DNA from: Nocardioides sp.
GTDB taxonomy: Bacteria > Actinomycetota > Actinomycetes > Propionibacteriales > Nocardioidaceae
NCBI RefSeq assembly: GCF_004803405.1
Contig: NZ_SSXI01000013.1
Span: 1 to 61,551 of the forward strand
Length of the DNA: 61,551 nucleotides
Direction: 5' to 3'
Shown here piece after piece: positions 34,686 through 47,868 of this stretch. The position numbers and the translations under genes were made by a program. The stretch's first letter is position 1. Every line of letters starts with the position of its first letter. The notes under the pieces are model-generated. The model saw only the letters and a program-made list of their open reading frames with translations. It was not told the DNA's origin and did no database searches.

Positions 34686-35345
34686 TCACGCCAGGGGCGC
34701 CGCGGCAGTGCGGACCCGGAACGGCCGGACGTCCGCCTCGTCGCCGGCAGCGTCCCGCAACCAGCCGGCGAAGCCGATCGAAACCTGCGTCGCGCCAGGA
34801 TCCGCCGGCGCGTCCAGGGAGATCCCGCCGTACTCTCCGCCGTGGATCAGGGTCGGACTCCGCACACCGCCCAAGTTGTGGGCTTCCGGGGAGGTGAACC
34901 CGGTGACCAGCGGTGGCACCGGGTGCCACGCGAGCTCGCTGCCGTCAGCCCGCTCGAGGTGCACGACCAGGGACGCGGGATCGAGCTCGACGCCGGCCGG
35001 AGCCGAGCCGTCGCCGACGGCGAGGAGCACGACGCGGCCGTCCGGGAGGGGGTTCACGGCGAAGGCCAGGACCGCCACCGGCTCCTTGACCTCGGCCGCG
35101 AGCCGGTCGGCGGCAGCTATGACCTCGTCGTCGACCGGATGCAGCAGGTCGACCTCGACGTCCCGGCCGTCCAGCACGGCGAGGTCCGCGGGGGACGCGG
35201 TGCCGCGCCAGGTGCCCACGACCGGGTCGCCGCGACGCGAGGTGCGCACCACCAGGAGCGCGGTCCCGTCCGGGAACACGAGCAGGTGCTCGTCCACAGC
35301 GGTCGGTTCGGGAGTGGTCCAACGGATCCGCGCGATGTCGGGCAT
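34686..35345 (-). CDS. Unknown protein coupled to the candidate effector
   Basis: A 219-aa soluble protein with no recognised domain. It starts MPDIARIRWTTPEPTAVDEH and ends in an Ala-rich tail; the body alternates beta-like strands (HLLVFPDGTALLVVR; AVLAFAVNPLPDGRVVLLAV). There are no cysteines and no signal peptide. Its ATG follows directly on the TAG of the upstream 685-aa metalloprotease gene with zero spacing, so translation is coupled. A role as chaperone, adaptor or immunity protein for that product is plausible but unproven. Confidence 0.72.
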   Translation of the reverse strand: MPDIARIRWTTPEPTAVDEHLLVFPDGTALLVVRTSRRGDPVVGTWRGTASPADLAVLDGRDVEVDLLHPVDDEVIAAADRLAAEVKEPVAVLAFAVNPLPDGRVVLLAVGDGSAPAGVELDPASLVVHLERADGSELAWHPVPPLVTGFTSPEAHNLGGVRSPTLIHGGEYGGISLDAPADPGATQVSIGFAGWLRDAAGDEADVRPFRVRTAAAPLA

Positions 35346-37403
35346 CTACTTGACCTTCGCCTCGAACGGCTTCTCCAGGATGGACTTCAGCTTCTCGTTG
35401 AACTGACCGACGAGGGGCTCGACCTGGTCTGCTCGGAAGCTCGTGTCCTTGCTCGATCCCATCAGGCTCTGCACGCTGTAGGTGACGTGCTGGTCCGGGG
35501 CCGCCTTGGCGTTGCCGAGGGGTGACTTGCCGCCACCGGCGGCGGCGGTCTTGTCGGCGTCGAGCTGAGCTTTCATGTGGCCGACCAAGGCGGTGAGCTG
35601 CGGGCTGCCGGCCGCCGCTGCCGCCATGGCCCCGGGACTGGTCCCCATCGCCTTGTCGGTCTCGGCGCCGATCGCCGCCTGCAGGTCCTTGACCGAGTCC
35701 GCCAGCACCGGTGTCAGGACCTGGTCGAGCAGGTCGGCGACCAGCTGCTCCCCGGCACCGACGGCCGCGGCGTTCATGATCTCCAGTGCCTTGCGGTAGA
35801 GCGCGCGCGACGTCTGCAGTGCGGCGGCAGGCGGTGGGGCGCCGGTGATGATGGCGCCCAGCGCCGCGACGGCGGCTCGGGACGCCTCGGTGGCGGCCGC
35901 GTCGTCGACGATCTTGGTCATCCGTTCGGCGAACGCGGCCGGCGTCATCGCGCTCTCAAGGGCCGAGCCCGCCGTGCCCCAGGTCGCGGGCAGACCGGTC
36001 AGCGCGGCGACCAGGCCTGTGGGTGGGACGGTGAACTGGGCGCCGAACAGATTGACCAGCTGGGCAGGGGCGCCGATGGCCGCTGCCGCCGCGCCGGCGG
36101 CGTTCGCCTGCTGGGCTCCCCCGGCCGCCGTCATGTTCGACACCGAGGTCGCGACGTTGATGCTGGTCGCCCCGAGCGCCGGCAGCGTGATCGGCGCGCC
36201 CTGGGCGGCGTCGAAGGACCTCCGGTAGGCGCCGTCGATCTTCGGCACGATCCGGGCGGCTGTGAAGCCGGAGGCGACCGCCGAGTCTGCGATGGTGAGG
36301 TTGCCGAAGTTCCGCGTGGTCTCGAACGCGACGGCGCCAGGGACCGACGGCTTGACCTTGGCGGACGCCGCCGCCGCGAGCCGCTTCTCCAGTGCCGCCT
36401 TCACCGAGGCCTCGCGCACGCCGGACCGGGCGACCGCCGCGAGACGCGCCCGGACCGCCGCCCGCTTCGACTCGAACGCTGCGGTCACCGCCGGCATGAC
36501 GGCGGTCAGGCGGGCGAGCAGCGGCGCCCTGAGGGAGACCAGGGCCATCCTCTCGATCGTCGCCTTGTCCAGCGGGGCCTTGGCGCTCGGCGCGTCCTTC
36601 GGCGCGGCCTGGTGCAGCAATGCGTTGAGCATCTCGTTGCTCTGGCTGTACTCGTCGTCGACCCCGATCAGGTGACCGAACTCGTGCGCTGCGATGACCT
36701 TGTCGTCCGCGGAGTAGCTGCCCTTGTTGAGGTAGTAGTTCCCGGCGTCGATGGGGTTCCCGGTCGCCCTGCTCGCTCGGGTCGCCTTGGGATGGACCGC
36801 GATCGTCTTGTCGTGGTCGGCGTTCAGGTCGAAGACCGCGACCGCCTTGAAGGTGACCGGGAGGAGGATCTTCCGCGGCGGATCGTCGCTGAAGGGCAGG
36901 GTCCGGGTCTCCCCGTGCAGGGTGAGCTTGCCGTTCCACGGCTTGACCTGCTCGGTGACGATGCCCTGGCACCAGGATCGCCGGTCGTCCGGGTCGTTGG
37001 CGGGAATCGCCGTCGGCTCCCCCACCGGGGTGCCGTCGGGCTTGCGCGGTGAGTTGACGAACCTGATCCGGACCGTGACGGTCACGCCGGTGTCACCGTG
37101 GCGGTCCATCTGGAACTTCTTCGGGCTCCCGTACTTCGAGGCGGTGGCCTTGCCGGTGCCGGCGGTCTCATCGTTGTAGAGCGTCTCCCGCGGCCGGTCG
37201 AGCTCGACCGGCACCCGCTGCACTGCCGGCGCACCGGCGGAGGCACCGGTTTTCGCCACCAGCGCGGTGACGGCGTTCGCCACCGCGCGGTTGCCGGCAC
37301 GTCGCTGCAGGTCGACGGTGCCCGTGGGGTCGGCTGCGGGACGGGTCGCAGCGGCTCTGGGTTTCGGCGCGGCTCGTTGTGGGCGGGACTCCCGCTCGAG
37401 CAT
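35346..37403 (-). CDS. Predicted eCIS-type cargo with HExxH metalloprotease domain
   Basis: A 685-aa protein. An Ala/Pro/Arg-rich N-terminus is followed at about 32-41 by LQRRAGNRAV and at about 61 by VQR, the spacing typical of actinobacterial proteins loaded into extracellular contractile injection systems (eCIS). A beta-rich region leads to HEFGHLIGVDDEY at about 240-252, an HExxHxxGxxD zincin motif like snapalysin-type metzincins. The remaining 430 residues are Ala-rich and mostly helical, with no signal peptide. The ATG at 37403 excludes an atypical Cys-rich extension. It lies 98 nt downstream of arc on the same strand and is coupled to the 219-aa gene. No eCIS structural genes are in the window. 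Target and function are inferred only. Confidence 0.8.
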   Translation of the reverse strand: MLERESRPQRAAPKPRAAATRPAADPTGTVDLQRRAGNRAVANAVTALVAKTGASAGAPAVQRVPVELDRPRETLYNDETAGTGKATASKYGSPKKFQMDRHGDTGVTVTVRIRFVNSPRKPDGTPVGEPTAIPANDPDDRRSWCQGIVTEQVKPWNGKLTLHGETRTLPFSDDPPRKILLPVTFKAVAVFDLNADHDKTIAVHPKATRASRATGNPIDAGNYYLNKGSYSADDKVIAAHEFGHLIGVDDEYSQSNEMLNALLHQAAPKDAPSAKAPLDKATIERMALVSLRAPLLARLTAVMPAVTAAFESKRAAVRARLAAVARSGVREASVKAALEKRLAAAASAKVKPSVPGAVAFETTRNFGNLTIADSAVASGFTAARIVPKIDGAYRRSFDAAQGAPITLPALGATSINVATSVSNMTAAGGAQQANAAGAAAAAIGAPAQLVNLFGAQFTVPPTGLVAALTGLPATWGTAGSALESAMTPAAFAERMTKIVDDAAATEASRAAVAALGAIITGAPPPAAALQTSRALYRKALEIMNAAAVGAGEQLVADLLDQVLTPVLADSVKDLQAAIGAETDKAMGTSPGAMAAAAAGSPQLTALVGHMKAQLDADKTAAAGGGKSPLGNAKAAPDQHVTYSVQSLMGSSKDTSFRADQVEPLVGQFNEKLKSILEKPFEAKVK

Positions 37404-37501
37404 GTTCCGAGCGTTCCATCGTTTCGCTCTCGGCCGGTGCCGGAACGGGCAGCCGATCGGGCAGCCATCCCCGCGCCCGTCCACAGGCGTCCTGGGGCCG
37501 G

Positions 37502-39265
37502 CTACAGGTACTGGCCGGTGTCCGAGACGGTGTCGATCGACCTGCCGGGCTCGGTGCCCTGCTTGCCGGTGATGAGCGTGCGGATGAACACGATCCGCTC
37601 GCCCTTCTTGCCGGAGATCCGCGCCCAGTCGTCGGGGTTGGTCGTGTTGGGAAGGTCCTCGTTCTCCTTGAACTCGTCCACACAGGCCTGCAGCAGGTGG
37701 GAGACCCGCAGGCCCTTCTGGTCGTGCTGGAGGAAGTCCTTGATGGCCATCTTCTTCGCGCGGTCCACGATGTTCTGGATCATCGCTCCGGAGTTGAAGT
37801 CCTTGAAGTACAGGACCTCCTTGTCCCCGTTGGCGTAGGTGACCTCCAGGAAGCGGTTCTCCTCGGTCTCGGCGTACATCCGCTCGACGGCGGCGCGGAT
37901 CATGCCGTGCACGGCGGAGTCGCGGTCGCCACCGAACTCGGCGACGTCGTCGGGGTGCAGCGGCAGGCTGGTGGTGAGGTACTTGCTGAAGATGTCGCGC
38001 GCCGACTCGGCGTCCGGACGCTCGATCTTGATCTTCACGTCGAGCCGTCCGGGACGCAGGATCGCCGGGTCGATCATGTCCTCGCGGTTGGAGGCACCGA
38101 TCACCAGGACGTTCTCCAGCAGCTCCACGCCGTCGATCTCGCTGAGCAGCTGCGGGACGATGGTGTTCTCCACGTCGGAGGAGACGCCGGAGCCCCGGGT
38201 CCGGAACAGCGAGTCCATCTCGTCGAAGAACACGATCACGGGGGTGCCGGTGCTGGCCTTCTCCCGCGCGCGTTGGAAGACCAGCCGGATGTGGCGCTCG
38301 GTCTCGCCGACGTACTTGTTGAGCAGCTCGGGGCCCTTGATGTTGAGGAAGTAGGACTTCCCCTCAGCTCCGGTCTTTGCGGCGACCTTCTTCGCCAGCG
38401 AGTTCGCGACGGCCTTGGCGATCAGCGTCTTGCCGCAGCCCGGCGGGCCGTACAGCAGGATGCCCTTCGGCGGCTTGAGCTCGTGCTCGGCGAACAGCTC
38501 GGGGTACAGGTACGGCAGCTCGACGGCGTCCTGGATCATCTCGATCTGGTTGCCGAGACCGCCGATCGTCTCGTAGGTGATGTCCGGAACCTCCTCGAGG
38601 ACGAGCTCCTCGACCTCGGACTTCGGGACCCGCTCGTAGACGTAGCCGGCGCGCGAGTCGAGCAGGAGCGAGTCTCCGGCGCGGAGCGTATGGCCCAGCA
38701 GCGGCTCGGCGAGCCGGACCACCTTCTCCTCGTCGGCGTTCGCGATCACCAGGACCCGCTCGCCGTCGGCGAGGAGCTCCTTGAACATCACGACCTCGCC
38801 GACCGTCTCGTAGTCGAACGCGGCGACCACGTTGAGCGCCTCGTTGAGCATGACCTCCTGGCCCCGCCGGAGTGCGTCGATGTCGACGGCGGGGCTCACG
38901 CTGACGCGAAGCTTGCGCCCACCGGTGAAAACGTCGACGGAGTCGTCCTCGTTGCGCTGCAGGAAGGTGCCGAAGCCGGCTGGCGGCTGGGCGAGCCGGT
39001 CGACCTCCTCCTTGAGCTTCATGATCTGGTCGCGGGCCTCGCGGAGCGTGCCGGCGAGCCGCTCGTTCTGCGCGGTCACGGCCGCCAGCGACCGCTGCGC
39101 GTCGGCAAGCCGCATCTCCAGGGCACGCGATCCTCCCCCGGGGACCTCGACCAGGCGGCGGCGCAGGTCGTGGACCTCGCTCTCGAGGAACCGGACCTGC
39201 TCCTCCAGCTCCTCACGGCTCGGGGACTGGTGGCTTCCGGGAGTGCCTTCACCCATGCTCGTCAT
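37502..39265 (-). CDS. arc: Proteasome-associated AAA ATPase (Arc/Mpa)
   Basis: A 587-aa AAA ATPase. It has an N-terminal coiled coil (about 15-85), which binds Pup, two OB folds (about 95-235), and the AAA module with Walker A GPPGCGKT near 275 and Walker B VFFDEMDS. The C-terminus ends in QYL, the motif that docks into PrcA pockets. It unfolds pupylated substrates. A Shine-Dalgarno sequence (AAGGAGGTG) precedes the ATG. In the standard order arc is followed by dop; here an unrelated module intervenes. Confidence 0.97.
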   Translation of the reverse strand: MTSMGEGTPGSHQSPSREELEEQVRFLESEVHDLRRRLVEVPGGGSRALEMRLADAQRSLAAVTAQNERLAGTLREARDQIMKLKEEVDRLAQPPAGFGTFLQRNEDDSVDVFTGGRKLRVSVSPAVDIDALRRGQEVMLNEALNVVAAFDYETVGEVVMFKELLADGERVLVIANADEEKVVRLAEPLLGHTLRAGDSLLLDSRAGYVYERVPKSEVEELVLEEVPDITYETIGGLGNQIEMIQDAVELPYLYPELFAEHELKPPKGILLYGPPGCGKTLIAKAVANSLAKKVAAKTGAEGKSYFLNIKGPELLNKYVGETERHIRLVFQRAREKASTGTPVIVFFDEMDSLFRTRGSGVSSDVENTIVPQLLSEIDGVELLENVLVIGASNREDMIDPAILRPGRLDVKIKIERPDAESARDIFSKYLTTSLPLHPDDVAEFGGDRDSAVHGMIRAAVERMYAETEENRFLEVTYANGDKEVLYFKDFNSGAMIQNIVDRAKKMAIKDFLQHDQKGLRVSHLLQACVDEFKENEDLPNTTNPDDWARISGKKGERIVFIRTLITGKQGTEPGRSIDTVSDTGQYL

Positions 39266-39380
39266 TCAGCACACCTCCTTGGGATCTGACACTACTCGGC
39301 GGGGTGTTACATGGAAGTCGTTCCGGCCGCGCGCCTGCAACGTTTCCGTTGCGACCTCATCTCGGCGTTGGTGCTCGGCG
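39266..39380. other. Intergenic region, arc promoter
   Basis: 115 nt between arc and the end of trmI, containing the arc Shine-Dalgarno sequence and, on the minus strand, a TAGTGT hexamer (39290-39295) about 25 nt before the arc start, a likely -10. No gene is seen. Confidence 0.5.
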
Positions 39381-40322
39381 TCAGTCCTCGGCGGGAGTCT
39401 CCGGAACACCGGGGGGCCGCGGACCGGCGTAGTCGGGGCCGTAGGCACCCGGTGCAGGGCGGCGCTTCTTCAGCGGCGCGCGCTGCCCGGGCGCCATCCG
39501 CCGGGCGGTCACCAGGAAGGCGGTGTGTCCGATCATCTTGTGACCGGGCCGCACCGCGAGGCCCTCCACGTGCCAGTCGCGGACGAGCGACTCCCAGGCG
39601 CCCGGCTCGGTGAAGCCGCCGTGGACCCGCACCCCCTCGACGAACCGGGAGAGCTGGGTGGTCGTGGCGACGTAGGCGCAGAGGATCCCGCCGGGCAGGA
39701 GCGCGTCGGCCGCCGCGTCCAGGCAGTCCCACGGTGCGAGCATGTCCAGGATGATCCGGTCGCACCGGCGACCCGACGCGGGGAGCATCTCCGCGAGATC
39801 GCCGATGGTCAGGGACCACGCCGGGTGGTCTCCCCCGAAGAACTGCGTGACGTTGCCGCGCGCGACCTCGGCGAACTCCTCGCGTCGCTCGTACGACGAC
39901 ACGCGGCCGTGCGGCCCGACCGCTCGCAGCAGTGAGCAGGTCAGCGCACCGGAGCCGACGCCCGCCTCCACGACGTGGGCGCCGGGGAAGATGTCGGCCA
40001 TCGCCACGATCTGCGCGGAGTCCTTGGGGTACACGACAGCGGCGCCGCGCGGCATCGAGACGACGTACTCGGACAGCAGCGGCCGGAAGACCAGGTACTC
40101 ACCGCCGGCCGACGAGGTGACGGTGAAACCCTCCTCGCGCCCGATCAGCTCGTCGTGCTCGAGGTGACCGCGGTTGGAGAAGAACCGCTTGCCCGGCTCG
40201 AGCGGGAAGTTGTGCCGACGGCCCTTGCCGTCGACGAGGCGCACCCACTCCCCGGCCCGCAGCGGTCCGCGGTGGACACCCGACCAGGCCTCCGGTGGCA
40301 CATCTGAACTGGCGTCGGTCAC
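39381..40322 (-). CDS. trmI: tRNA (adenine-N1-)-methyltransferase TrmI
   Basis: A 313-aa SAM-dependent enzyme that methylates A58 in the tRNA T-loop. The N-terminal domain is about 1-95. The Rossmann core has VVEAGVGSGALTCSLL (motif I, about 117-132), YERREEF, and DRIILDMLAPWDCLDAA (motif IV). The tail is basic and proline-rich. This corresponds to Rv2118c, adjacent to the Pup locus in mycobacteria. GTG at 40322 has a TAGATT hexamer ending 6 nt upstream. Confidence 0.95.
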   Translation of the reverse strand: MTDASSDVPPEAWSGVHRGPLRAGEWVRLVDGKGRRHNFPLEPGKRFFSNRGHLEHDELIGREEGFTVTSSAGGEYLVFRPLLSEYVVSMPRGAAVVYPKDSAQIVAMADIFPGAHVVEAGVGSGALTCSLLRAVGPHGRVSSYERREEFAEVARGNVTQFFGGDHPAWSLTIGDLAEMLPASGRRCDRIILDMLAPWDCLDAAADALLPGGILCAYVATTTQLSRFVEGVRVHGGFTEPGAWESLVRDWHVEGLAVRPGHKMIGHTAFLVTARRMAPGQRAPLKKRRPAPGAYGPDYAGPRPPGVPETPAED

Positions 40323-40347
40323 CGGCGCAATCTATCGGGGGCGCCGA

Positions 40348-41484
40348 TCAGCCGGCCTGGCGGATCGCCCGCGCGACGTCCGCGGTCGCCAGCACACCGA
40401 ACACGCTGCCGTCGTCGGCCACCAGGACGTACTCCGAGGCGGGGGTGCGGCGGATCGCCTCGACCAGCTGGCTGCCGGTGATGGAGGCGGGCAGGGTGAC
40501 GCCGTCATCGAGACCGCGGGCCACCATGGAGACGGGCACCCACGGCCTGCGGTCCTCCGGCATCGCCTTGACCGCCTGCTCGTCCACGACACCGATCGGC
40601 CGTCCGTCGGAGGTGATGGTGACGATGCTCCCCGCCCGGGCCTCCTGGGCGCGGCGCACGGCTTCGGCAAGCGGCAGGTCGTCGGGGACGGCGAGCGTGC
40701 GGCGAGCCAGGTCGCTCGCCACCACCGCGGACAGCCGCCCGACCACCTTCGCGGAGTGCAGCGACTGGGTGGCCCCGGTCCAGAGGAAGACCGCGACGAC
40801 GCACAGCAGCACTGGGTTGACCACGCTGCCGGCACCGGCGCTCCAGACCGCCCAGAGGACGACCAGCACGGCGGTCACCCGCCCGCCCCACGCCGCGACG
40901 ACGGTACCGGTGTGCACCCGGCCGGTGGCGGCCCAGACCCCCGCCTTGAGCACGCGGCCGCCGTCGAGCGGCAGGCCTGGCACCAGGTTGAGGACGCCGA
41001 TGATCAGGTTGGCGCCGGCGAGTCCCTCGACCACGAGTCGCAGCAGCCCCGGTGGGGTGACGAACCAGAGGCCCAGCGCGGCCGCGCCGACGAGCAGGGA
41101 GGTGATCGGTCCCACGACGGCGATCCAGAACTCCTGGCGGGGCCGCTTGGCCTCGCCCTCGATGGCGGTGGCACCGCCGAGGAAGTGCAGCGTGATGGAG
41201 TGCACGTGGAACCCGTACCGGCGGGCCGCGACCGCGTGCGAGGCCTCGTGAAGCAGCACCGCAAGGTACAGGGCGATCGCGAAGGCCAGCCCGACGACGT
41301 ACTTCCAGCCGCCGAGGCCCGGTTGGACCTGGTCGACCCGGGGCCCCATCAGGTAGGCGATCAGCGCGGCGATCAGGAACCAGGAGGTCGACACGTGCAC
41401 CTCGGTCCCGGCGATCCGGCCGATCCGGATCATGCCGCGCGGTGCGGGCGCCGGTCGGGCAGGCGGCAGATCGGGTCCGGACAC
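40348..41484 (-). CDS. Site-2 protease-type M50 metalloprotease with CBS domains
   Basis: A 378-aa membrane protease. The zinc-binding motif LLHEASHAVAARRYG is at about 77-91, and NLVPGLPLDGGRVLKAG (about 165-181) gives the third ligand Asp. Four to six helices are followed by tandem CBS domains from about 245 (ARAGSIVTITSDGRPIGVVD; SEYVLVADDGSVFGVLATAD). It is probably an intramembrane protease regulated by nucleotide binding. GTG at 41484 follows a TAGCCT hexamer with 6-nt spacing. It is divergent from the RecB-like nuclease. Confidence 0.93.
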   Translation of the reverse strand: MSGPDLPPARPAPAPRGMIRIGRIAGTEVHVSTSWFLIAALIAYLMGPRVDQVQPGLGGWKYVVGLAFAIALYLAVLLHEASHAVAARRYGFHVHSITLHFLGGATAIEGEAKRPRQEFWIAVVGPITSLLVGAAALGLWFVTPPGLLRLVVEGLAGANLIIGVLNLVPGLPLDGGRVLKAGVWAATGRVHTGTVVAAWGGRVTAVLVVLWAVWSAGAGSVVNPVLLCVVAVFLWTGATQSLHSAKVVGRLSAVVASDLARRTLAVPDDLPLAEAVRRAQEARAGSIVTITSDGRPIGVVDEQAVKAMPEDRRPWVPVSMVARGLDDGVTLPASITGSQLVEAIRRTPASEYVLVADDGSVFGVLATADVARAIRQAG

Positions 41485-41534
41485 ACCCCGAGGCTATCCG
41501 GGACTGTGTCGGAGGCCTCACCTAGTGTCGTCTC

Positions 41535-42422
41535 ATGACGACCCACGTGACGCTGCCGTCCCCGGCCGGGGACCCGTCACCCACCGACGGGCTGTCGACG
41601 CCGGTGGACGGCGTCGACGTGGTCGGAGCGCTGTCGCCCTCGCGGGTCGGAGACTTCCTGGCCTGCCCGCTGCTCTACCGGTTCCGCACCATCGACCACC
41701 TGCCCGAGCCCCCGTCCCCCGATGCGGTCCGGGGCACGGTCGTCCACAAGGTGCTCGAGGACCTCTTCGACCTCCCGGCCGCCGAGCGCACGCCCGACCA
41801 GGCCGCGTCGATGCTCGAGCCGGCCTGGGCGGCGCTGCAGGAGGTCGAGCCCGACCTCACCGCGATGTTCGGCGAGGGTGGAGGCGAGATCACCTCCTGG
41901 CTCGCCTCCTGCCGCGCCGCGCTCGACCAGTACTTCCGGCTCGAGGACCCGCGCTACCTCGAGCCCGCCGAGCGGGAGCTCTACGTCGAGACGCTGACCG
42001 ACACCGGGCTGCTGCTCCGCGGGTTCGTGGACCGGCTCGACATCGCGGCGGACGGGTCGATCAGGGTGGTGGACTACAAGAGCGGCCGCGCTCCCGGCGA
42101 GGGCTGGGAGGGCAAGGCGCTCTTCCAGCTCAAGTTCTACGGCTTGGTGATCTGGCGGATGCGGGGCGTGATCCCGACCCGGCTCCAGCTGATGTACCTC
42201 GGCAGCGGCGAGATCCTCTCCTACGACCCGGACGAGGACGACCTCCTCGCCACCGAGCGCAAGGTCGAGGCGGTCTGGCGGGCGATCGCCACGGCCCGCG
42301 ACTCGGGTGACTGGCGTCCGCGGCGCAGCGCCCTGTGCGCTTGGTGCGCCCACCAGGCGGTCTGCCCGGAGTTCGGCGGCACCCCGCCGCCGCTGCCCGA
42401 GCAGGTCACACCAGCAGACTGA
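41535..42422 (+). CDS. RecB-family PD-(D/E)XK exonuclease with Fe-S cluster
   Basis: A 295-aa Cas4/AddB-like nuclease. The active site is seen as GFVDRLDIAADGSIRVVDYKSGR at about 169-191, with the upstream GTVVHKVLEDLF helix supplying a His. Cysteines in DFLACPLLYRF (Cys about 41) and CAWCAHQAVC near the C-terminus form a likely 4Fe-4S cluster. It corresponds to Rv2119. The ATG at 41535 is preceded by TAGTGT with 6-nt spacing, so it may be leaderless. Its 3' end overlaps the HAD gene by 17 bp in convergent orientation. Confidence 0.93.
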   Translation: MTTHVTLPSPAGDPSPTDGLSTPVDGVDVVGALSPSRVGDFLACPLLYRFRTIDHLPEPPSPDAVRGTVVHKVLEDLFDLPAAERTPDQAASMLEPAWAALQEVEPDLTAMFGEGGGEITSWLASCRAALDQYFRLEDPRYLEPAERELYVETLTDTGLLLRGFVDRLDIAADGSIRVVDYKSGRAPGEGWEGKALFQLKFYGLVIWRMRGVIPTRLQLMYLGSGEILSYDPDEDDLLATERKVEAVWRAIATARDSGDWRPRRSALCAWCAHQAVCPEFGGTPPPLPEQVTPAD

Positions 42423-43096
42423 GCTCCGCGAGGGTCGTGCCGACGAGGGACTCGCGGAAGCTTCGGGCAGGTCCCGGCGGAACCGGCACGTGGTTCGGTA
42501 CGACGAGCACGCGGCAGCCGGCCGCCTCTGCCGACTGCGCCCCGGTCGGGGAGTCCTCGATCGCGACGCAGTGAGCCGCGTCGACACCGAGCGCGGCGGC
42601 CGCGGTCAGGTACGCCTCCGGATGCGGCTTGCCGGTGGTGACCTGGTCGCCGGTCACGATCACCCGGAAGGTCTCCGGCGGCAGGTGCTCCAGGATCGGC
42701 GCGACGAACCGTTCGTAGGACATCGTCACCAGGCCGCAGGGCACCTCCGCCTCCCGAAGCTGCAGCAGCAGCTCGCGGGCGCCGGGGCACCACGGGACGG
42801 CGTGCCGGACCTGTTCGACGACGCCGTCGAGCAGCATCTCGACGACCTCCTCGGGTGACTGCGGCAGGCCCAGCTTCGCCTTCATGTAGCGCCCGGACAC
42901 GAGCAGGTCGTTGCCCACCAGGCTCATCGCGTCCTCGTGGGTCCAGGTTCCGCCGTAGGCCTCCGCGATCGCCGACTCCGTGGCCATCCAGTACGGCTCG
43001 GTGTCCACGAGGGTGCCGTCCATGTCCCACAGGACTGCTGCCGGTGCTGCGGGTGGCGCCAGGCGGCGCGGGGTCTGCCGAGCCGGCTCCGTCGGC

Positions 43097-43104
<8 letters not shown>
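42406..43104 (-). CDS. HAD-superfamily hydrolase, beta-phosphoglucomutase-like
   Basis: A 232-aa phosphatase. Motif I is [14 protein letters not shown] (about 24-37), motif II LVTMSYE, and motif [26 protein letters not shown] with [11 protein letters not shown]. The substrate is unknown; the family dephosphorylates small sugar-phosphates. The ATG at 43104 overlaps the metH stop by 8 bp, so the gene is downstream in the metH transcript. Confidence 0.92.
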
Positions 43105-46846
<3,742 letters not shown>

Positions 46847-46853
46847 GTCACAT

Positions 46854-46940
46854 CCTTCCGTGATGGAAGGCGCCCTTGGTGGTCCGGCCGAGCGTGGCGA
46901 ACCTCCTCGGTGGACGGTCCGTTGCAACGCCTCTCGGCTG
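46854..46940 (-). promoter_or_regulatory. SAH riboswitch upstream of metH
   Basis: On the minus strand P1 is CCGAG (46937-46933) with CTCGG (46892-46888). The pseudoknot P2 is AGGCG (46932-46928) with CGCCT (46872-46868). The conserved TGCAA follows P2 and CACGCTCGG lies at the P1 3' side. All elements align with the S-adenosylhomocysteine riboswitch. The 3' P2 strand overlaps CCTTCC, which pairs with GGAAGG (46859-46854), the metH Shine-Dalgarno sequence. SAH binding would stop this pairing and switch translation on. A TAGGAT -10-like hexamer (46952-46947) places the start of transcription at the aptamer's 5' end. Confidence 0.8.
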
Positions 46941-46979
46941 GTGCCGATCCTACCGGGCCTGCCGACTAGGCTCAGCAAC

Positions 46980-47828
46980 GTGATGGAGATCGAGACGGTC
47001 CCCGAGCTGGTCCGGCCGGTGGTCATCGCTGCTTTCGAGGGGTGGAACGATGCCGCGGAGTCGGCGACGGCGGTCGTCGATCACCTGATGAAGGCCTGGG
47101 GCGCGAAGGTGGTCGCCGCGATCGACCCGGAGGAGTTCTACGACTTCCAGGTCAACCGGCCCAACGTCGGGATGGACGAGCACGGTTTCCGCAAGATCAC
47201 CTGGCCGAGCACGCACGTGGCGGTCGCCTCTCCCCCGGACCTGGACCGCGACGTCATCCTGATCCGAGGCATCGAGCCCAACATGCGGTGGCGACAGTTC
47301 ACTGCCGAGGTGCTCGCCACCGTCGACGAGCTCGGCGGCGAGCTGTTCGTCACACTCGGCGCCCTGCTCTCCGACAGCCCGCACACCCGGCCGATCCCGG
47401 TCTCCGGCTCCTCCACCGAGCCGGATCTGCTGGAGCGTCTCTCGCTGGAGCAGTCGACCTACGAGGGCCCGACCGGGATCGTCGGCGTGATCCAGGACGC
47501 CTGCGTGAAGCTCGACATGCCCGCGGTCTCGTACTGGGCGGCGGTTCCGCACTACGTCGCGCAGCCGCCGTGCCCCAAGGCGACGCTCGCCCTGCTCGGC
47601 CGTCTGGAGGAGCTGCTCGAGACGCCGCTGCCGCTCGGTGACCTGCCCGAGGAGGCTCGGGCGTGGGAGCGCGGCGTGGACGAGCTCGCCGAGGAGGACG
47701 AGGACATCGCGGAGTACGTCCGCGAGCTCGAGGAGTCCCGCGACACCGCTGACCTGCCGGAGGCGTCCGGGGAGGCGATCGCGCGGGAGTTCGAGCGGTA
47801 CCTCAAGCGACGCGACGAAGGTGACTAG
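46980..47828 (+). CDS. PAC2 (proteasome assembly chaperone-like) family protein
   Basis: A 282-aa PAC2-fold protein ([21 protein letters not shown] near the start; [20 protein letters not shown]). In eukaryotes PAC2 helps assemble proteasome alpha rings; actinobacterial homologues (Rv2125) are conserved near the Pup locus but their role is unproven. GTG 46980 is chosen because TAGGCT ends 7 nt upstream; ATG 46983 immediately follows in frame. It is divergent from metH; the two promoters lie back to back. Confidence 0.88.
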   Translation: MMEIETVPELVRPVVIAAFEGWNDAAESATAVVDHLMKAWGAKVVAAIDPEEFYDFQVNRPNVGMDEHGFRKITWPSTHVAVASPPDLDRDVILIRGIEPNMRWRQFTAEVLATVDELGGELFVTLGALLSDSPHTRPIPVSGSSTEPDLLERLSLEQSTYEGPTGIVGVIQDACVKLDMPAVSYWAAVPHYVAQPPCPKATLALLGRLEELLETPLPLGDLPEEARAWERGVDELAEEDEDIAEYVRELEESRDTADLPEASGEAIAREFERYLKRRDEGD

Positions 47829-47868
47829 CTAGACAGGCTGTCCGCCGCTGCGTGGGACGGCCGGTCGC

